Shown here one piece after another: positions 24,571-38,259 of a stretch of 64,000 bases of DNA (the first letter of the stretch is position 1; each line of letters begins with the position of its first letter). Under the pieces are notes generated by a model. The model searched no databases. It was not told where the DNA came from and was given only the letters and a program-made list of their open reading frames with translations. Source of the stretch: Auanema rhodensis (Eukaryota > Nematoda > Chromadorea > Rhabditida > Rhabditidae); contig OZ059897.1 in the NCBI GenBank assembly GCA_964057225.1, forward strand, positions 4,712,001-4,776,000, read 5' to 3'. The position numbers and the translations under genes were made by a program.

Positions 24571-27378
24571 AATGTTATGCAACAAAAAAATCATTTCTTC
24601 AGGGTTAAAATCGAGGATATAAGTGTGAAACTATATCAGTTGATATCTCGGTGCATTTTTAAGCTAGCTCAAATCTGATAACACAGATCGACGCAGCTTA
24701 AAAATTCGCATCGAATGCACTATACTACATTGAGAAACGCTCTATACAAAAATTAGTTATGATCGTTTGAAAAATAATGCATTAGTGTATGTTGAGTTCC
24801 CATGTACACTCAACATTGCTTCCAAAAACATTTTGACAAAAATATTCCCGAAAAATTTCTAAATAATTTCACAAAAAGTAGATGTTTTTAGATTCCTTTT
24901 TTCAAGGCGAAGACATTGGATAATGTTTTTCAACAAAAAAATCATTTCTTCAGGGTGAAAATCGAGAATATAAGTGTGAACCTATATCAGTTGATATCTC
25001 GGTGCATTTTTAAGCTAGCTCAAATCTGATAACGCAGATCGACGCAGCTTAAAAATCCGCATCGAATGCACTATACTACATTGAGAAACGCTCTATACAA
25101 AAATTAGTTATAATCGTTTGAAAAATAATGCATTAGTGTATGTTGAGTTCCCATGTACACTCAACATTGCTTCCAAAAACATTTTGACAAAAATTTTCCC
25201 GAAAAATTTCTAAATAATTTCACAAAAAGAAGATGTTTTTAGATTTCTTTTTTCAAGGCGAAGACGATGGACAATGTTTTTCAACGAAAAAATCTTTTCT
25301 TCAGGGTGAAAATCGAGGATATAAGTGTGAACATATATCAGTTGATATCTCGGTGCATTTTTAAGTTAACTCAAATCTGATAATACAGATCGACGCAGCT
25401 TAAAATTCCGCATCGAATGCACTATACTACATTGAGAAACGCTCTTTACAAAAAATAGTTATGATCGTTTGAAAAATAATGCATTAGTGTATGTTGAGTT
25501 CCCATGTACACTCAACATTGCTTCCAAAAACATTTTGACAAAAATATTCCCGAAAAATTTCTAAATAATTTGACAAAAAGTAGATGTTTTTAGATTCCTT
25601 TTTTCAAGGCGAAGACATTGGATAATGTTTTTCAACGAAAAAATCATTTCTTCAGGGTGAAAATCGAGAATATAAGTGTGAAACTATATCAGTTGATATC
25701 TCGGTGCATTTTTAAGCTAACTCAAATCTGATAACACAGATCGACGCAGCTTAAAAATCCGCATCGAATGCACTATATTACATTGAGAAACGCTCTATAC
25801 AAAAATTAGTTATGATCGTTTGAAAAATAATGCATTAGTGTATGTTGAGTTCCCATGTACACTCAACATTGCTTCCAAAAACATTTTGACAAAAATTTTC
25901 CCGAAAAATTTCTAAATAATTTCACAAAAAGTAGATGTTTTTAGATTCCTTTTTTCAAGGCGAAGACGATGGACAATGTTATGCAACAAAAAAATCATTT
26001 CTTCAGGGTTAAAATCGAGGATATAAGTGTGAAACTATATCAGTTGATATCTCGGTGCATTTTTAAGCTAGCTCAAATCTGATAACACAGATCGACGCAG
26101 CTTAAAAATTCGCATCGAATGCACTATACTACATTGAGAAACGCTCTATACAAAAATTAGTTATGATCGTTTGAAAAATAATGCATTAGTGTATGTTGAG
26201 TTCCCATGTACACTCAACATTGCTTCCAAAAACATTTTGACAAAAATATTCCCGAAAAATTTCTAAATAATTTCACAAAAAGTAGATGTTTTTAGATTCC
26301 TTTTTTCAAGGCGAAGACATTGGATAATGTTTTTCAACAAAAAAATCATTTCTTCAGGGTGAAAATCGAGAATATAAGTGTGAACCTATATCAGTTGATA
26401 TCTCGGTGCATTTTTAAGCTAGCTCAAATCTGATAACGCAGATCGACGCAGCTTAAAAATCCGCATCGAATGCACTATACTACATTGAGAAACGCTCTAT
26501 ACAAAAATTAGTTATAATCGTTTGAAAAATAATGCATTAGTGTATGTTGAGTTCCCATGTACACTCAACATTGCTTCCAAAAACATTTTGACAAAAATTT
26601 TCCCGAAAAATTTCTAAATAATTTCACAAAAAGAAGATGTTTTTAGATTTCTTTTTTCAAGGCGAAGACGATGGACAATGTTTTTCAACGAAAAAATCTT
26701 TTCTTCAGGGTGAAAATCGAGGATATAAGTGTGAACATATATCAGTTGATATCTCGGTGCATTTTTAAGTTAACTCAAATCTGATAATACAGATCGACGC
26801 AGCTTAAAATTCCGCATCGAATGCACTATACTACATTGAGAAACGCTCTTTACAAAAAATAGTTATGATCGTTTGAAAAATAATGCATTAGTGTATGTTG
26901 AGTTCCCATGTACACTCAACATTGCTTCCAAAAACATTTTGACAAAAATATTCCCGAAAAATTTCTAAATAATTTGACAAAAAGTAGATGTTTTTAGATT
27001 CCTTTTTTCAAGGCGAAGACATTGGATAATGTTTTTCAACGAAAAAATCATTTCTTCAGGGTGAAAATCGAGAATATAAGTGTGAACCTATATCAGTTGA
27101 TATCTCGGTGCATTTTTAAGCTAGCTCAAATCTGATAACACAGATCGACGCAGCTTAAAAATCCGCATCGAATGCACTATACTACATTGAGAAACGCTAT
27201 TCACAAAAATCAGTTATGATCGTTTGAAAAATAATGCATTAGTGTATGTTGAGTTCCCATGTACACTCAACATTGCTTCCAAAAACATTTTGATAAAAAT
27301 TTTCCCGAAAAATTTCTAAATAATTTCACAAAAAGTAGATGTTTTTAGATTCCTTTTTTCAAGACGAAGACGATGGAC
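24571..27378. repeat. Four-monomer repeat with divergent type 9 copies
   Basis: The four monomers at 24571, 24922, 25273 and 25624 are repeated at 25975, 26326, 26677 and 27028, the last member differing. The copies at 24922 and 26326 carry 'caacaaaaaaa', 'gataacgcag', 'gttataatc' and 'aaaagaag'. Those at 25273 and 26677 carry 'atcttttc', 'ttaagttaac', 'gataatacag', 'aaaattccg' and 'aaaaaatag'. These two kinds occur nowhere else in the window. Confidence 0.9.
25624..25974. repeat. Hybrid monomer, type 5 into type 4
   Basis: It starts as type 5 ('gataatg', 'gagaata'). From position 60 it reads as the type 4 copy seen at 24220 ('gaaacta', 'tattaca', 'gttatga'). The junction lies between positions 46 and 60, the same short interval as in the hybrid at 16498. 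Confidence 0.8.
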
Positions 27379-30300
27379 AATGTTTTTCAACGAAAAAATC
27401 ATTTCTTCAGAGTGAAAATCGAGGATATAAGTGTGAACATATATCAGTTGATATCTCGGTGCATTTTTAAGCTAACTCAAATCTGATAACACAGATCAAC
27501 GCAGCTTAAAAATCCGCATCGAATGCACTATACTACATTGAGAAACGCTCTATACAAAAATTAGTTATTATCGTTTGAAAAATAATGCATTAGTGTATGT
27601 TGAGTTCCCATGTACACTCAACATTGCTTCCAAAAACATTTTGACAAAAATTTTCCCGAAAAATTTCTAAATAATTTCACAAAAAGTAGATGTTTTTAGA
27701 TTCCTTTTTTCAAGGCGAAGACGATGGACAATGTTATGCAACAAAAAAATCATTTCTTCAGGGTTAAAATCGAGGATATAAGTGTGAAAATATATCAGTT
27801 GATATCTCGGTGCATTTTTAAGCTAACTCAAATCTGATAACACAGATCGACGCAGCTTAAAAATCCGCATCGAATGCACTATACTACATTGAGAAACGCT
27901 ATTCACAAAAATCAGTTATGATCGTTTGAAAAATAATGCATTAGTGTATGTTGAGTTCCCATGTACACTCAACATTGCTTCCAAAAACATTTTGACAAAA
28001 ATTTTCCCGAAAAATTTCTAAATAATTTCACAAAAAGTAGATGTTTTTAGATTCCTTTTTTCAAGACGAAGACGATGGACAATGTTTTTCAACGAAAAAA
28101 TCATTTCTTCAGGGTGAAAATCGAGGATATAAGTGTGAACATATATCAGTTGATATCTCGGTGCATTTTTAAGCTAACTCAAATCTGATAACACAGATCA
28201 ACGCAGCTTAAAAATCCGCATCGAATGCACTATACTACATTGAGAAACGCTCTATACAAAAATTAGTTATTATCGTTTGAAAAATAATGCATTAGTGTAT
28301 GTTGAGTTCCCATGTACACTCAACATTGCTTCCAAAAACATTTTGACAAAAAATTTCCCGAAAAATTTCTAAATAATTTCACAAAAAGTAGATGTTTTTA
28401 GATTCCTTTTTTCAAGGCGAAGACGATGGACAATGTTATGCAACAAAAAAATCATTTCTTCAGGGTTAAAATCGAGGATATAAGTGTGAAAATATATCAG
28501 TTGATATCTCGGTGCATTTTTAAGCTAATTCAAATCTGATAACACAGATCAACGCAGCTTAAAAATCCGCATCGAATGCACTATACTACATTGAGAAACG
28601 CTCTATACAAAAATTAGTTATGATCGTTTGAAAAATAATGCATTAGTGTATGTTGAGTTCCCATGTACACTCAACATTGCTTCCAAAAACATTTTGACAA
28701 AAATTTTCCCGAAAAATTTCTAAATAATTTGACAAAAAGTAGATGTTTTTAGATTTCTTTTTTCAAGACGAAGACATTGGACAATGTTTTTCAACGAAAA
28801 AATCATTTCTTCAGGGTGAAAATCGAGGATATAAGTGTGAAACTATATCAGTTGATATCTCGGTGCATTTTTAAGCTAACTCAAATCTGATAACACAGAT
28901 CGACGCAGCTTAAAAATTCGCATCGAATGCACTATACTACATTGAGAAACGCTCTATACAAAAATAAGTTATGATCGTTTGAAAAATAATGCATTAGTGT
29001 ATGTTGAGTTCCCATGTACACTCAACATTGCTTCCAAAAACATTTTGACAAAAATTTTCCCGAAAAATTTCTAAATAGTTTCACAAAAAGTAGATGTTTT
29101 TAGATTCCTTTTTTCAAGGCGAAGACATTGGATAATGTTTTTCAACGAAAAAATCATTTCTTCAGGGTGAAAATCGAGAATATAAGTGTGAACCTATATC
29201 AGTTGATATCTCGGTGCATTTTTAAGCTAGCTCAAATCTGATAACACAGATCGACGCAGCTTAAAAATCCGCATCGAATGCTTTATACTACATTGAGAAA
29301 CGCTATTCACAAAAATCAGTTATGATCGTTTGAAAAATAATGCATTAGTGTATGTTGAGTTCCCATGTACACTCAACATTGCTTCCAAAAACATTTTGAC
29401 AAAAATTTTCCCGAAAAATTTCTAAATAATTTCACAAAAAGTAGATGTTTTTAGATTCCTTTTTTCAAGGCGAAGACGATGGACAATGTTATGCAACAAA
29501 AAAATCATTTCTTCAGGGTTAAAATCGAGGATATAAGTGTGAAAATATATCAGTTGATATCTCGGTGCATTTTTAAGCTAACTCAAATCTGATAACACAG
29601 ATCGACGCAGCTTAAAAATCCGCATCGAATGCACTATACTACATTGAGAAACGCTCTATACAAAAATTAGTTATTATCGTTTGAAAAATAATGCATTAGT
29701 GTATGTTGAGTTCCCATGTACACTCAACATTGCTTCCAAAAACATTTTGACAAAAATTTTCCCGAAAAATTTCTAAATAATTTCACAAAAAGTAGATGTT
29801 TTTAGATTCCTTTTTTCAAGGCGAAGACGATGGACAATGTTATGCAACAAAAAAATCATTTCTTCAGGGTTAAAATCGAGGATATAAGTGTGAAAATATA
29901 TCAGTTGATATCTCGGTGCATTTTTAAGCTAATTCAAATCTGATAACACAGATCAACGCAGCTTAAAAATCCGCATCGAATGCACTATACTACATTGAGA
30001 AACGCTCTATACAAAAATTAGTTATGATCGTTTGAAAAATAATGCATTAGTGTATGTTGAGTTCCCATGTACACTCAACATTGCTTCCAAAAACATTTTG
30101 ACAAAAATTTTCCCGAAAAATTTCTAAATAATTTGACAAAAAGTAGATGTTTTTAGATTTCTTTTTTCAAGACGAAGACATTGGACAATGTTTTTCAACG
30201 AAAAAATCATTTCTTCAGGGTGAAAATCGAGGATATAAGTGTGAAACTATATCAGTTGATATCTCGGTGCATTTTTAAGCTAACTCAAATCTGATAACAC

Positions 30301-33300
30301 AGATCGACGCAGCTTAAAAATTCGCATCGAATGCACTATACTACATTGAGAAACGCTCTATACAAAAATAAGTTATGATCGTTTGAAAAATAATGCATTA
30401 GTGTATGTTGAGTTCCCATGTACACTCAACATTGCTTCCAAAAACATTTTGACAAAAATTTTCCCGAAAAATTTCTAAATAATTTCACAAAAAGTAGATG
30501 TTTTTAGATTCCTTTTTTCAAGACGAAGACGATGGACAATGTTTTTCAACGAAAAAATCATTTCTTCAGAGTGAAAATCGAGGATATAAGTGTGAACATA
30601 TATCAGTTGATATCTCGGTGCATTTTTAAGCTAACTCAAATCTGATAACACAGATCAACGCAGCTTAAAAATCCGCATCGAATGCACTATACTACATTGA
30701 GAAACGCTCTATACAAAAATTAGTTATTATCGTTTGAAAAATAATGCATTAGTGTATGTTGAGTTCCCATGTACACTCAACATTGCTTCCAAAAACATTT
30801 TGACAAAAATTTTCCCGAAAAATTTCTAAATAATTTCACAAAAAGTAGATGTTTTTAGATTTCTTTTTTCAAGACGAAGACATTGGACAATGTTTTTCAA
30901 CGAAAAAATCATTTCTTCAGGGTGAAAATCGAGGATATAAGTGTGAAACTATATCAGTTGATATCTCGGTGCATTTTTAAGCTAACTCAAATCTGATAAC
31001 ACAGATCGACGCAGCTTAAAAATTCGCATCGAATGCACTATACTACATTGAGAAACGCTCTATACAAAAATAAGTTATGATCGTTTGAAAAATAATGCAT
31101 TAGTGTATGTTGAGTTCCCATGTACACTCAACATTGCTTCCAAAAACATTTTGACAAAAATTTTCCCGAAAAATTTCTAAATAATTTCACAAAAAGTAGA
31201 TGTTTTTAGATTGCTTTTTTCAAGACGAAGACGATGGACAATGTTTTTCAACGAAAAAATCATTTCTTCAGAGTGAAAATCGAGGATATAAGTGTGAACA
31301 TATATCAGTTGATATCTCGGTGCATTTTTAAGCTAACTCAAATCTGATAACACAGATCAACGCAGCTTAAAAATCCGCATCGAATGCACTATACTACATT
31401 GAGAAACGCTCTATACAAAAATTAGTTATTATCGTTTGAAAAATAATGCATTAGTGTATGTTGAGTTCCCATGTACACTCAACATTGCTTCCAAAAACAT
31501 TTTGACAAAAATTTTCCCGAAAAATTTCTAAATAATTTCACAAAAAGTAGATGTTTTTAGATTCCTTTTTTCAAGGCGAAGACGATGGACAATGTTATGC
31601 AACAAAAAAATCATTTCTTCAGGGTTAAAATCGAGGATATAAGTGTGAAAATATATCAGTTGATATCTCGGTGCATTTTTAAGCTAATTCAAATCTGATA
31701 ACACAGATCAACGCAGCTTAAAAATCCGCATCGAATGCACTATACTACATTGAGAAACGCTCTATACAAAAATTAGTTATGATCGTTTGAAAAATAATGC
31801 ATTAGTGTATGTTGAGTTCCCATGTACACTCAACATTGCTTCCAAAAACATTTTGACAAAAATTTTCCCGAAAAATTTCTAAATAATTTGACAAAAAGTA
31901 GATGTTTTTAGATTCCTTTTTTCAAGACGAAGACATTGGACAATGTTTTTCAACGAAAAAATCATTTCTTCAGGGTGAAAATCGAGGATATAAGTGTGAA
32001 ACTATATCAGTTGATATCTCGGTGCATTTTTAAGCTAACTCAAATCTGATAACACAGATCGACGCAGCTTAAAAATTCGCATCGAATGCACTATACTACA
32101 TTGAGAAACGCTCTATACAAAAATAAGTTATGATCGTTTGAAAAATAATGCATTAGTGTATGTTGAGTTCCCATGTACACTCAACATTGCTTCCAAAAAC
32201 ATTTTGACAAAAATTTTCCCGAAACATTTCTAAATAATTTCACAAAAAGTAGATGTTTTTGAATTCCTTTTTTCAAGGCGAAGACATTGGACAATGTTTT
32301 TCAACGAAAAAATCATTTCTTCAAGGTGAAAATCGAGGATATAAGTGTGAACATATATCAGTTGATATCTCGGTGCATTTTTAAGCTAACTCAAATCTGA
32401 TAACACAGATCGACGCAGCTTAAAAATCCGCATCGAATGCACTATACTACATTGAGAAACGCTCTATACAAAAATTAGTTATGATCGTTTGAAAAATAAT
32501 GCATTAGTGTATGTTGAGTTCCCATGTACACTCAACATTGCTTCCAAAAACATTTTGACAAAAATTTTCCCGAAAAATTTCTAAATAATTTCACAAAAAG
32601 TAGATGTTTTTAGATTTCTTTTATCAAGACGAAGACGATGGACAATGGTTTTCAACGAAAAAATCATTTCTTCAGGGTTAAAATCGAGGATATAAGTGTG
32701 AAACTATATCAGTTGATATCTCGGTGCATTTTTAAGCTAACTCAAATCTGATAACACAGATCAACGCAGCTTAAAAATTCGCATCGAATGCACTATACTA
32801 CATTGAGAAACGCTCTATACAAAAATTAGTTATTATCGTTTGAAAAATAATGCATTAGTGTATGCTGAGTTCCCATGTACACTCAACATTGCTTCCAAAA
32901 ACATTTTGACAAAAATTTTCCCGAAAAATTTCTAAATAATTTCACAAAAAGTAAATGTTTTTAGATTTCTTTTTTCAAGGCGAAGACATTGGACAATGTT
33001 TTTCAACGAAAAAATCATTTCTTCAGGGTGAAAATCGAGGATATAAGTGTGAACATATATCAGTTGATATCTCGGTGCATTTTTAAGCTAACTCAAATCT
33101 GATAACACAGATCAACGCAGCTTAAAAATCCGCATCGAATGCACTATACTACATTGAGAAACGCTCTATACAAAAATTAGTTATTATCGTTTGAAAAATA
33201 ATGCATTAGTGTATGTTGAGTTCCCATGTACACTCAACATTGCTTCCAAAAACATTTTGACAAAAATTTTCCCGAAAAATTTCTAAATAATTTCACAAAA

Positions 33301-33345
33301 AGTAGATGTTTTTAGATTTCTTTTTTCAAAGCGAAGACATTGGAC

Positions 33346-33696
33346 AATGTTTTTCAACGAAAAAATCATTTCTTCAGGGTGAAAATCGAGGATATAAGTG
33401 TGAAACTATATCAGTTGATATCTCGGTGCATTTTTAAGCTAACTCAAATCTGATAACACAGATCGACGCAGCTTAAAAATTCGCATCGAATGCACTATAC
33501 TACATTGAGAAACGCTCTATACAAAAATAAGTTATGATCGTTTGAAAAATAATGCATTAGTGTATGTTGAGTTCCCATGTACACTCAACATTGCTTCCAA
33601 AAACATTTTGACAAAAATTTTCCCGAAACATTTCTAAATAATTTCACAAAAAGTAGATGTTTTTGAATTCCTTTTTTCAAGGCGAAGACATTGGAC
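33346..33696. repeat. Hybrid monomer, type 2/8 into type 3
   Basis: It is preceded by 'aaagcg', the tail that normally precedes type 8. From position 60 it is a type 3 copy ('gaaacta', 'taagtt', 'gaaacattt', 'gaattcc') and is followed by type 6, as type 3 is elsewhere. The junction lies between position 337 of the preceding monomer and position 60 of this one. Confidence 0.75.
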
Positions 33697-34749
33697 AATG
33701 TTTTTCAACGAAAAAATCATTTCTTCAAGGTGAAAATCGAGGATATAAGTGTGAACATATATCAGTTGATATCTCGGTGCATTTTTAAGCTAACTCAAAT
33801 CTGATAACACAGATCGACGCAGCTTAAAAATCCGCATCGAATGCACTATACTACATTGAGAAACGCTCTATACAAAAATTAGTTATGATCGTTTGAAAAA
33901 TAATGCATTAGTGTATGTTGAGTTCCCATGTACACTCAACATTGCTTCCAAAAACATTTTGACAAAAATTTTCCCGAAAAATTTCTAAATAATTTCACAA
34001 AAAGTAGATGTTTTTAGATTTCTTTTATCAAGACGAAGACGATGGACAATGGTTTTCAACGAAAAAATCATTTCTTCAGGGTTAAAATCGAGGATATAAG
34101 TGTGAAACTATATCAGTTGATATCTCGGTGCATTTTTAAGCTAACTCAAATCTGATAACACAGATCAACGCAGCTTAAAAATTCGCATCGAATGCACTAT
34201 ACTACATTGAGAAACGCTATTTACAAAAATCAGTTATGATCGTTTGAAAAATAATGCATTAGTGTATGTTGAGTTCCCATGTACACTCAACATTGCTTCC
34301 AAAAACATTTTGACAAAAATTTTCCCGAAAAATTTCTAAATAATTTCACAAAAAGTAGATGTTTTTAGATTCCTTTTTTCAAGGCGAAGACGATGGACAA
34401 TGTTATGCAACAAAAAAATCATTTCTTCAGGGTTAAAATCGAGGATATAAGTGTGAAAATATATCAGTTGATATCTCGGTGCATTTTTAAGCTAATTCAA
34501 ATCTGATAACACAGATCAACGCAGCTTAAAAATCCGCATCGAATGCACTATACTACATTGAGAAACGCTCTATACAAAAATTAGTTATGATCGTTTGAAA
34601 AATAATGCATTAGTGTATGTTGAGTTCCCATGTACACTCAACATTGCTTCCAAAAACATTTTGACAAAAATTTTCCCGAAAAATTTCTAAATAATTTGAC
34701 AAAAAGTAGATGTTTTTAGATTCCTTTTTTCAAGACGAAGACATTGGAC

Positions 34750-35100
34750 AATGTTTTTCAACGAAAAAATCATTTCTTCAGGGTGAAAATCGAGGATATA
34801 AGTGTGAAACTATATCAGTTGATATCTCGGTGCATTTTTAAGCTAACTCAAATCTGATAACACAGATCGACGCAGCTTAAAAATTCGCATCGAATGCACT
34901 ATACTACATTGAGAAACGCTCTATACAAAAATTAGTTATTATCGTTTGAAAAATAATGCATTAGTGTATGCTGAGTTCCCATGTACACTCAACATTGCTT
35001 CCAAAAACATTTTGACAAAAATTTTCCCGAAAAATTTCTAAATAATTTCACAAAAAGTAAATGTTTTTAGATTTCTTTTTTCAAGGCGAAGACATTGGAC
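34750..35100. repeat. Hybrid monomer, type 3 into type 7
   Basis: The first part is type 3 ('gaaacta', 'gatcga', 'ttcgc'). The second part is type 7 ('aaaaattagttatta', 'tgctgag', 'gtaaatg'). The junction lies between positions 120 and 184. The following copies continue the type 7 order (2, 8, 5). Confidence 0.8.
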
Positions 35101-38100
35101 AATGTTTTTCAACGAAAAAATCATTTCTTCAGGGTGAAAATCGAGGATATAAGTGTGAACATATATCAGTTGATATCTCGGTGCATTTTTAAGCTAACTC
35201 AAATCTGATAACACAGATCAACGCAGCTTAAAAATCCGCATCGAATGCACTATACTACATTGAGAAACGCTCTATACAAAAATTAGTTATTATCGTTTGA
35301 AAAATAATGCATTAGTGTATGTTGAGTTCCCATGTACACTCAACATTGCTTCCAAAAACATTTTGACAAAAATTTTCCCGAAAAATTTCTAAATAATTTC
35401 ACAAAAAGTAGATGTTTTTAGATTTCTTTTTTCAAAGCGAAGACATTGGACAATGTTTTTCAACGAAAAAATCATTTCTTCAGGGTGAAAATCGAGGATA
35501 TAAGTGTGAACATATATCAGTTGATATCTCGGTGCATTTTTAAGCTAACTCAAATCTGATAACACAGATCAACGCAGCTTAAAAATCCGCATCGAATGCA
35601 CTATACTACATTGAGAAACGCTCTATACAAAAATTAGTTATTATCGTTTGAAAAATAATGCATTAGTGTATGCTGAGTTCCCATGTACACTCAACATTGC
35701 TTCCAAAAACATTTTGACAAAAATTTTCCCGAAAAATTTCTAAATAGTTTCACAAAAAGTAGATGTTTTTAGATTCCTTTTTTCAAGGCGAAGACATTGG
35801 ATAATGTTTTTCAACGAAAAAATCATTTCTTCAGGGTGAAAATCGAGAATATAAGTGTGAACCTATATCAGTTGATATCTCGGTGCATTTTTAAGCTAGC
35901 TCAAATCTGATAACACAGATCGACGCAGCTTAAAAATCCGCATCGAATGCACTATACTACATTGAGAAACGCTCTTTACAAAAATTAGTTATGATCGTTT
36001 GAAAAATAATGCATTAGTGTATGTTGAGTTCCCATGTACACTCAACATTGCTTCCAAAAACATTTTGACAAAAATTTTCCCGAAAAATTTCTAAATAATT
36101 TCACAAAAAGTAGATGTTTTTAGATTTCTTTTATCAAGACGAAGACGATGGACAATGGTTTTCAACGAAAAAATCATTTCTTCAGGGTTAAAATCGAGGA
36201 TATAAGTGTGAAACTATATCAGTTGATATCTCGGTGCATTTTTAAGCTAACTCAAATCTGATAACACAGATCAACGCAGCTTAAAAATTCGCATCGAATG
36301 CACTATACTACATTGAGAAACGCTATTTACAAAAATCAGTTATGATCGTTTGAAAAATAATGCATTAGTGTATGTTGAGTTCCCATGTACACTCAACATT
36401 GCTTCCAAAAACATTTTGACAAAAATTTTCCCGAAAAATTTCTAAATAATTTCACAAAAAGTAGATGTTTTTAGATTCCTTTTTTCAAGGCGAAGACGAT
36501 GGACAATGTTATGCAACAAAAAAATCATTTCTTCAGGGTTAAAATCGAGGATATAAGTGTGAAAATATATCAGTTGATATCTCGGTGCATTTTTAAGCTA
36601 ATTCAAATCTGATAACACAGATCAACGCAGCTTAAAAATCCGCATCGAATGCACTATACTACATTGAGAAACGCTCTATACAAAAATTAGTTATGATCGT
36701 TTGAAAAATAATGCATTAGTGTATGTTGAGTTCCCATGTACACTCAACATTGCTTCCAAAAACATTTTGACAAAAATTTTCCCGAAAAATTTCTAAATAA
36801 TTTGACAAAAAGTAGATGTTTTTAGATTCCTTTTTTCAAGACGAAGACATTGGACAATGTTTTTCAACGAAAAAATCATTTCTTCAGGGTGAAAATCGAG
36901 GATATAAGTGTGAAACTATATCAGTTGATATCTCGGTGCATTTTTAAGCTAACTCAAATCTGATAACACAGATCGACGCAGCTTAAAAATTCGCATCGAA
37001 TGCACTATACTACATTGAGAAACGCTCTATACAAAAATAAGTTATGATCGTTTGAAAAATAATGCATTAGTGTATGTTGAGTTCCCATGTACACTCAACA
37101 TTGCTTCCAAAAACATTTTGACAAAAATTTTCCCGAAACATTTCTAAATAATTTCACAAAAAGTAGATGTTTTTGAATTCCTTTTTTCAAGGCGAAGACA
37201 TTGGACAATGTTTTTCAACGAAAAAATCATTTCTTCAAGGTGAAAATCGAGGATATAAGTGTGAACATATATCAGTTGATATCTCGGTGCATTTTTAAGC
37301 TAACTCAAATCTGATAACACAGATCGACGCAGCTTAAAAATCCGCATCGAATGCACTATACTACATTGAGAAACGCTCTATACAAAAATTAGTTATGATC
37401 GTTTGAAAAATAATGCATTAGTGTATGTTGAGTTCCCATGTACACTCAACATTGCTTCCAAAAACATTTTGACAAAAATTTTCCCGAAAAATTTCTAAAT
37501 AATTTCACAAAAAGTAGATGTTTTTAGATTTCTTTTATCAAGACGAAGACGATGGACAATGGTTTTCAACGAAAAAATCATTTCTTCAGGGTTAAAATCG
37601 AGGATATAAGTGTGAAACTATATCAGTTGATATCTCGGTGCATTTTTAAGCTAACTCAAATCTGATAACACAGATCAACGCAGCTTAAAAATTCGCATCG
37701 AATGCACTATACTACATTGAGACACGCTCTATACAAAAATTAGTTATTATCGTTTGAAAAATAATGCATTAGTGTATGCTGAGTTCCCATGTACACTCAA
37801 CATTGCTTCCAAAAACATTTTGACAAAAATTTTCCCGAAAAATTTCTAAATAATTTCACAAAAAGTAAATGTTTTTAGATTTCTTTTTTCAAGGCGAAGA
37901 CATTGGACAATGTTTTTCAACGAAAAAATCATTTCTTCAGGGTGAAAATCGAGGATATAAGTGTGAACATATATCAGTTGATATCTCGGTGCATTTTTAA
38001 GCTAACTCAAATCTGATAACACAGATCAACGCAGCTTAAAAATCCGCATCGAATGCACTATACTACATTGAGAAACGCTCTATACAAAAATTAGTTATTA

Positions 38101-38259
38101 TCGTTTGAAAAATAATGCATTAGTGTATGTTGAGTTCCCATGTACACTCAACATTGCTTCCAAAAACATTTTGATAAAAATTTTCCCGAAAAATTTCTAA
38201 ATAATTTCACAAAAAGTAGATGTTTTTAGATTCCTTTTTTCAAGACGAAGACGATGGAC

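Larger units (their letters stand above)
352..27378. repeat. Super-repeat copy 1, 77 monomers
   Basis: This block of 27027 bp runs from a type 1 ('gagtg') monomer to the point where the same order starts again at 27379. Rare variants recur in order in the later copies. Examples are the 'aaaaaatttc' change in the monomer at 1054 (also 28081 and 39664), 'gctttata' at 2107 (also 29134 and 40717), and 'gagacacgctc' at 8074 (also 37558 and 50194). It contains a four-monomer repeat zone, a seven-monomer duplication, a twelve-monomer repeat, and a terminal four-monomer repeat found only here. Confidence 0.85.
27379..38259. repeat. Super-repeat copy 2, shortened to 31 monomers
   Basis: This block of 10881 bp restarts the order of copy 1 with a 77-monomer offset, beginning just after the rare T at monomer position 267 in 27028-27378. 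It keeps two monomers (30187 and 30538) that copy 1 lacks. It then follows the 3-6-7 series ('gaaacta', 'tcaagg', 'aatggtttt') three times in rearranged form. It ends at a type 2 monomer (37909) with the rare 267T, after which copy 3 begins. The long 5-7-2-8 and twelve-monomer zones are absent, so it is a truncated or rearranged version. Confidence 0.8.
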
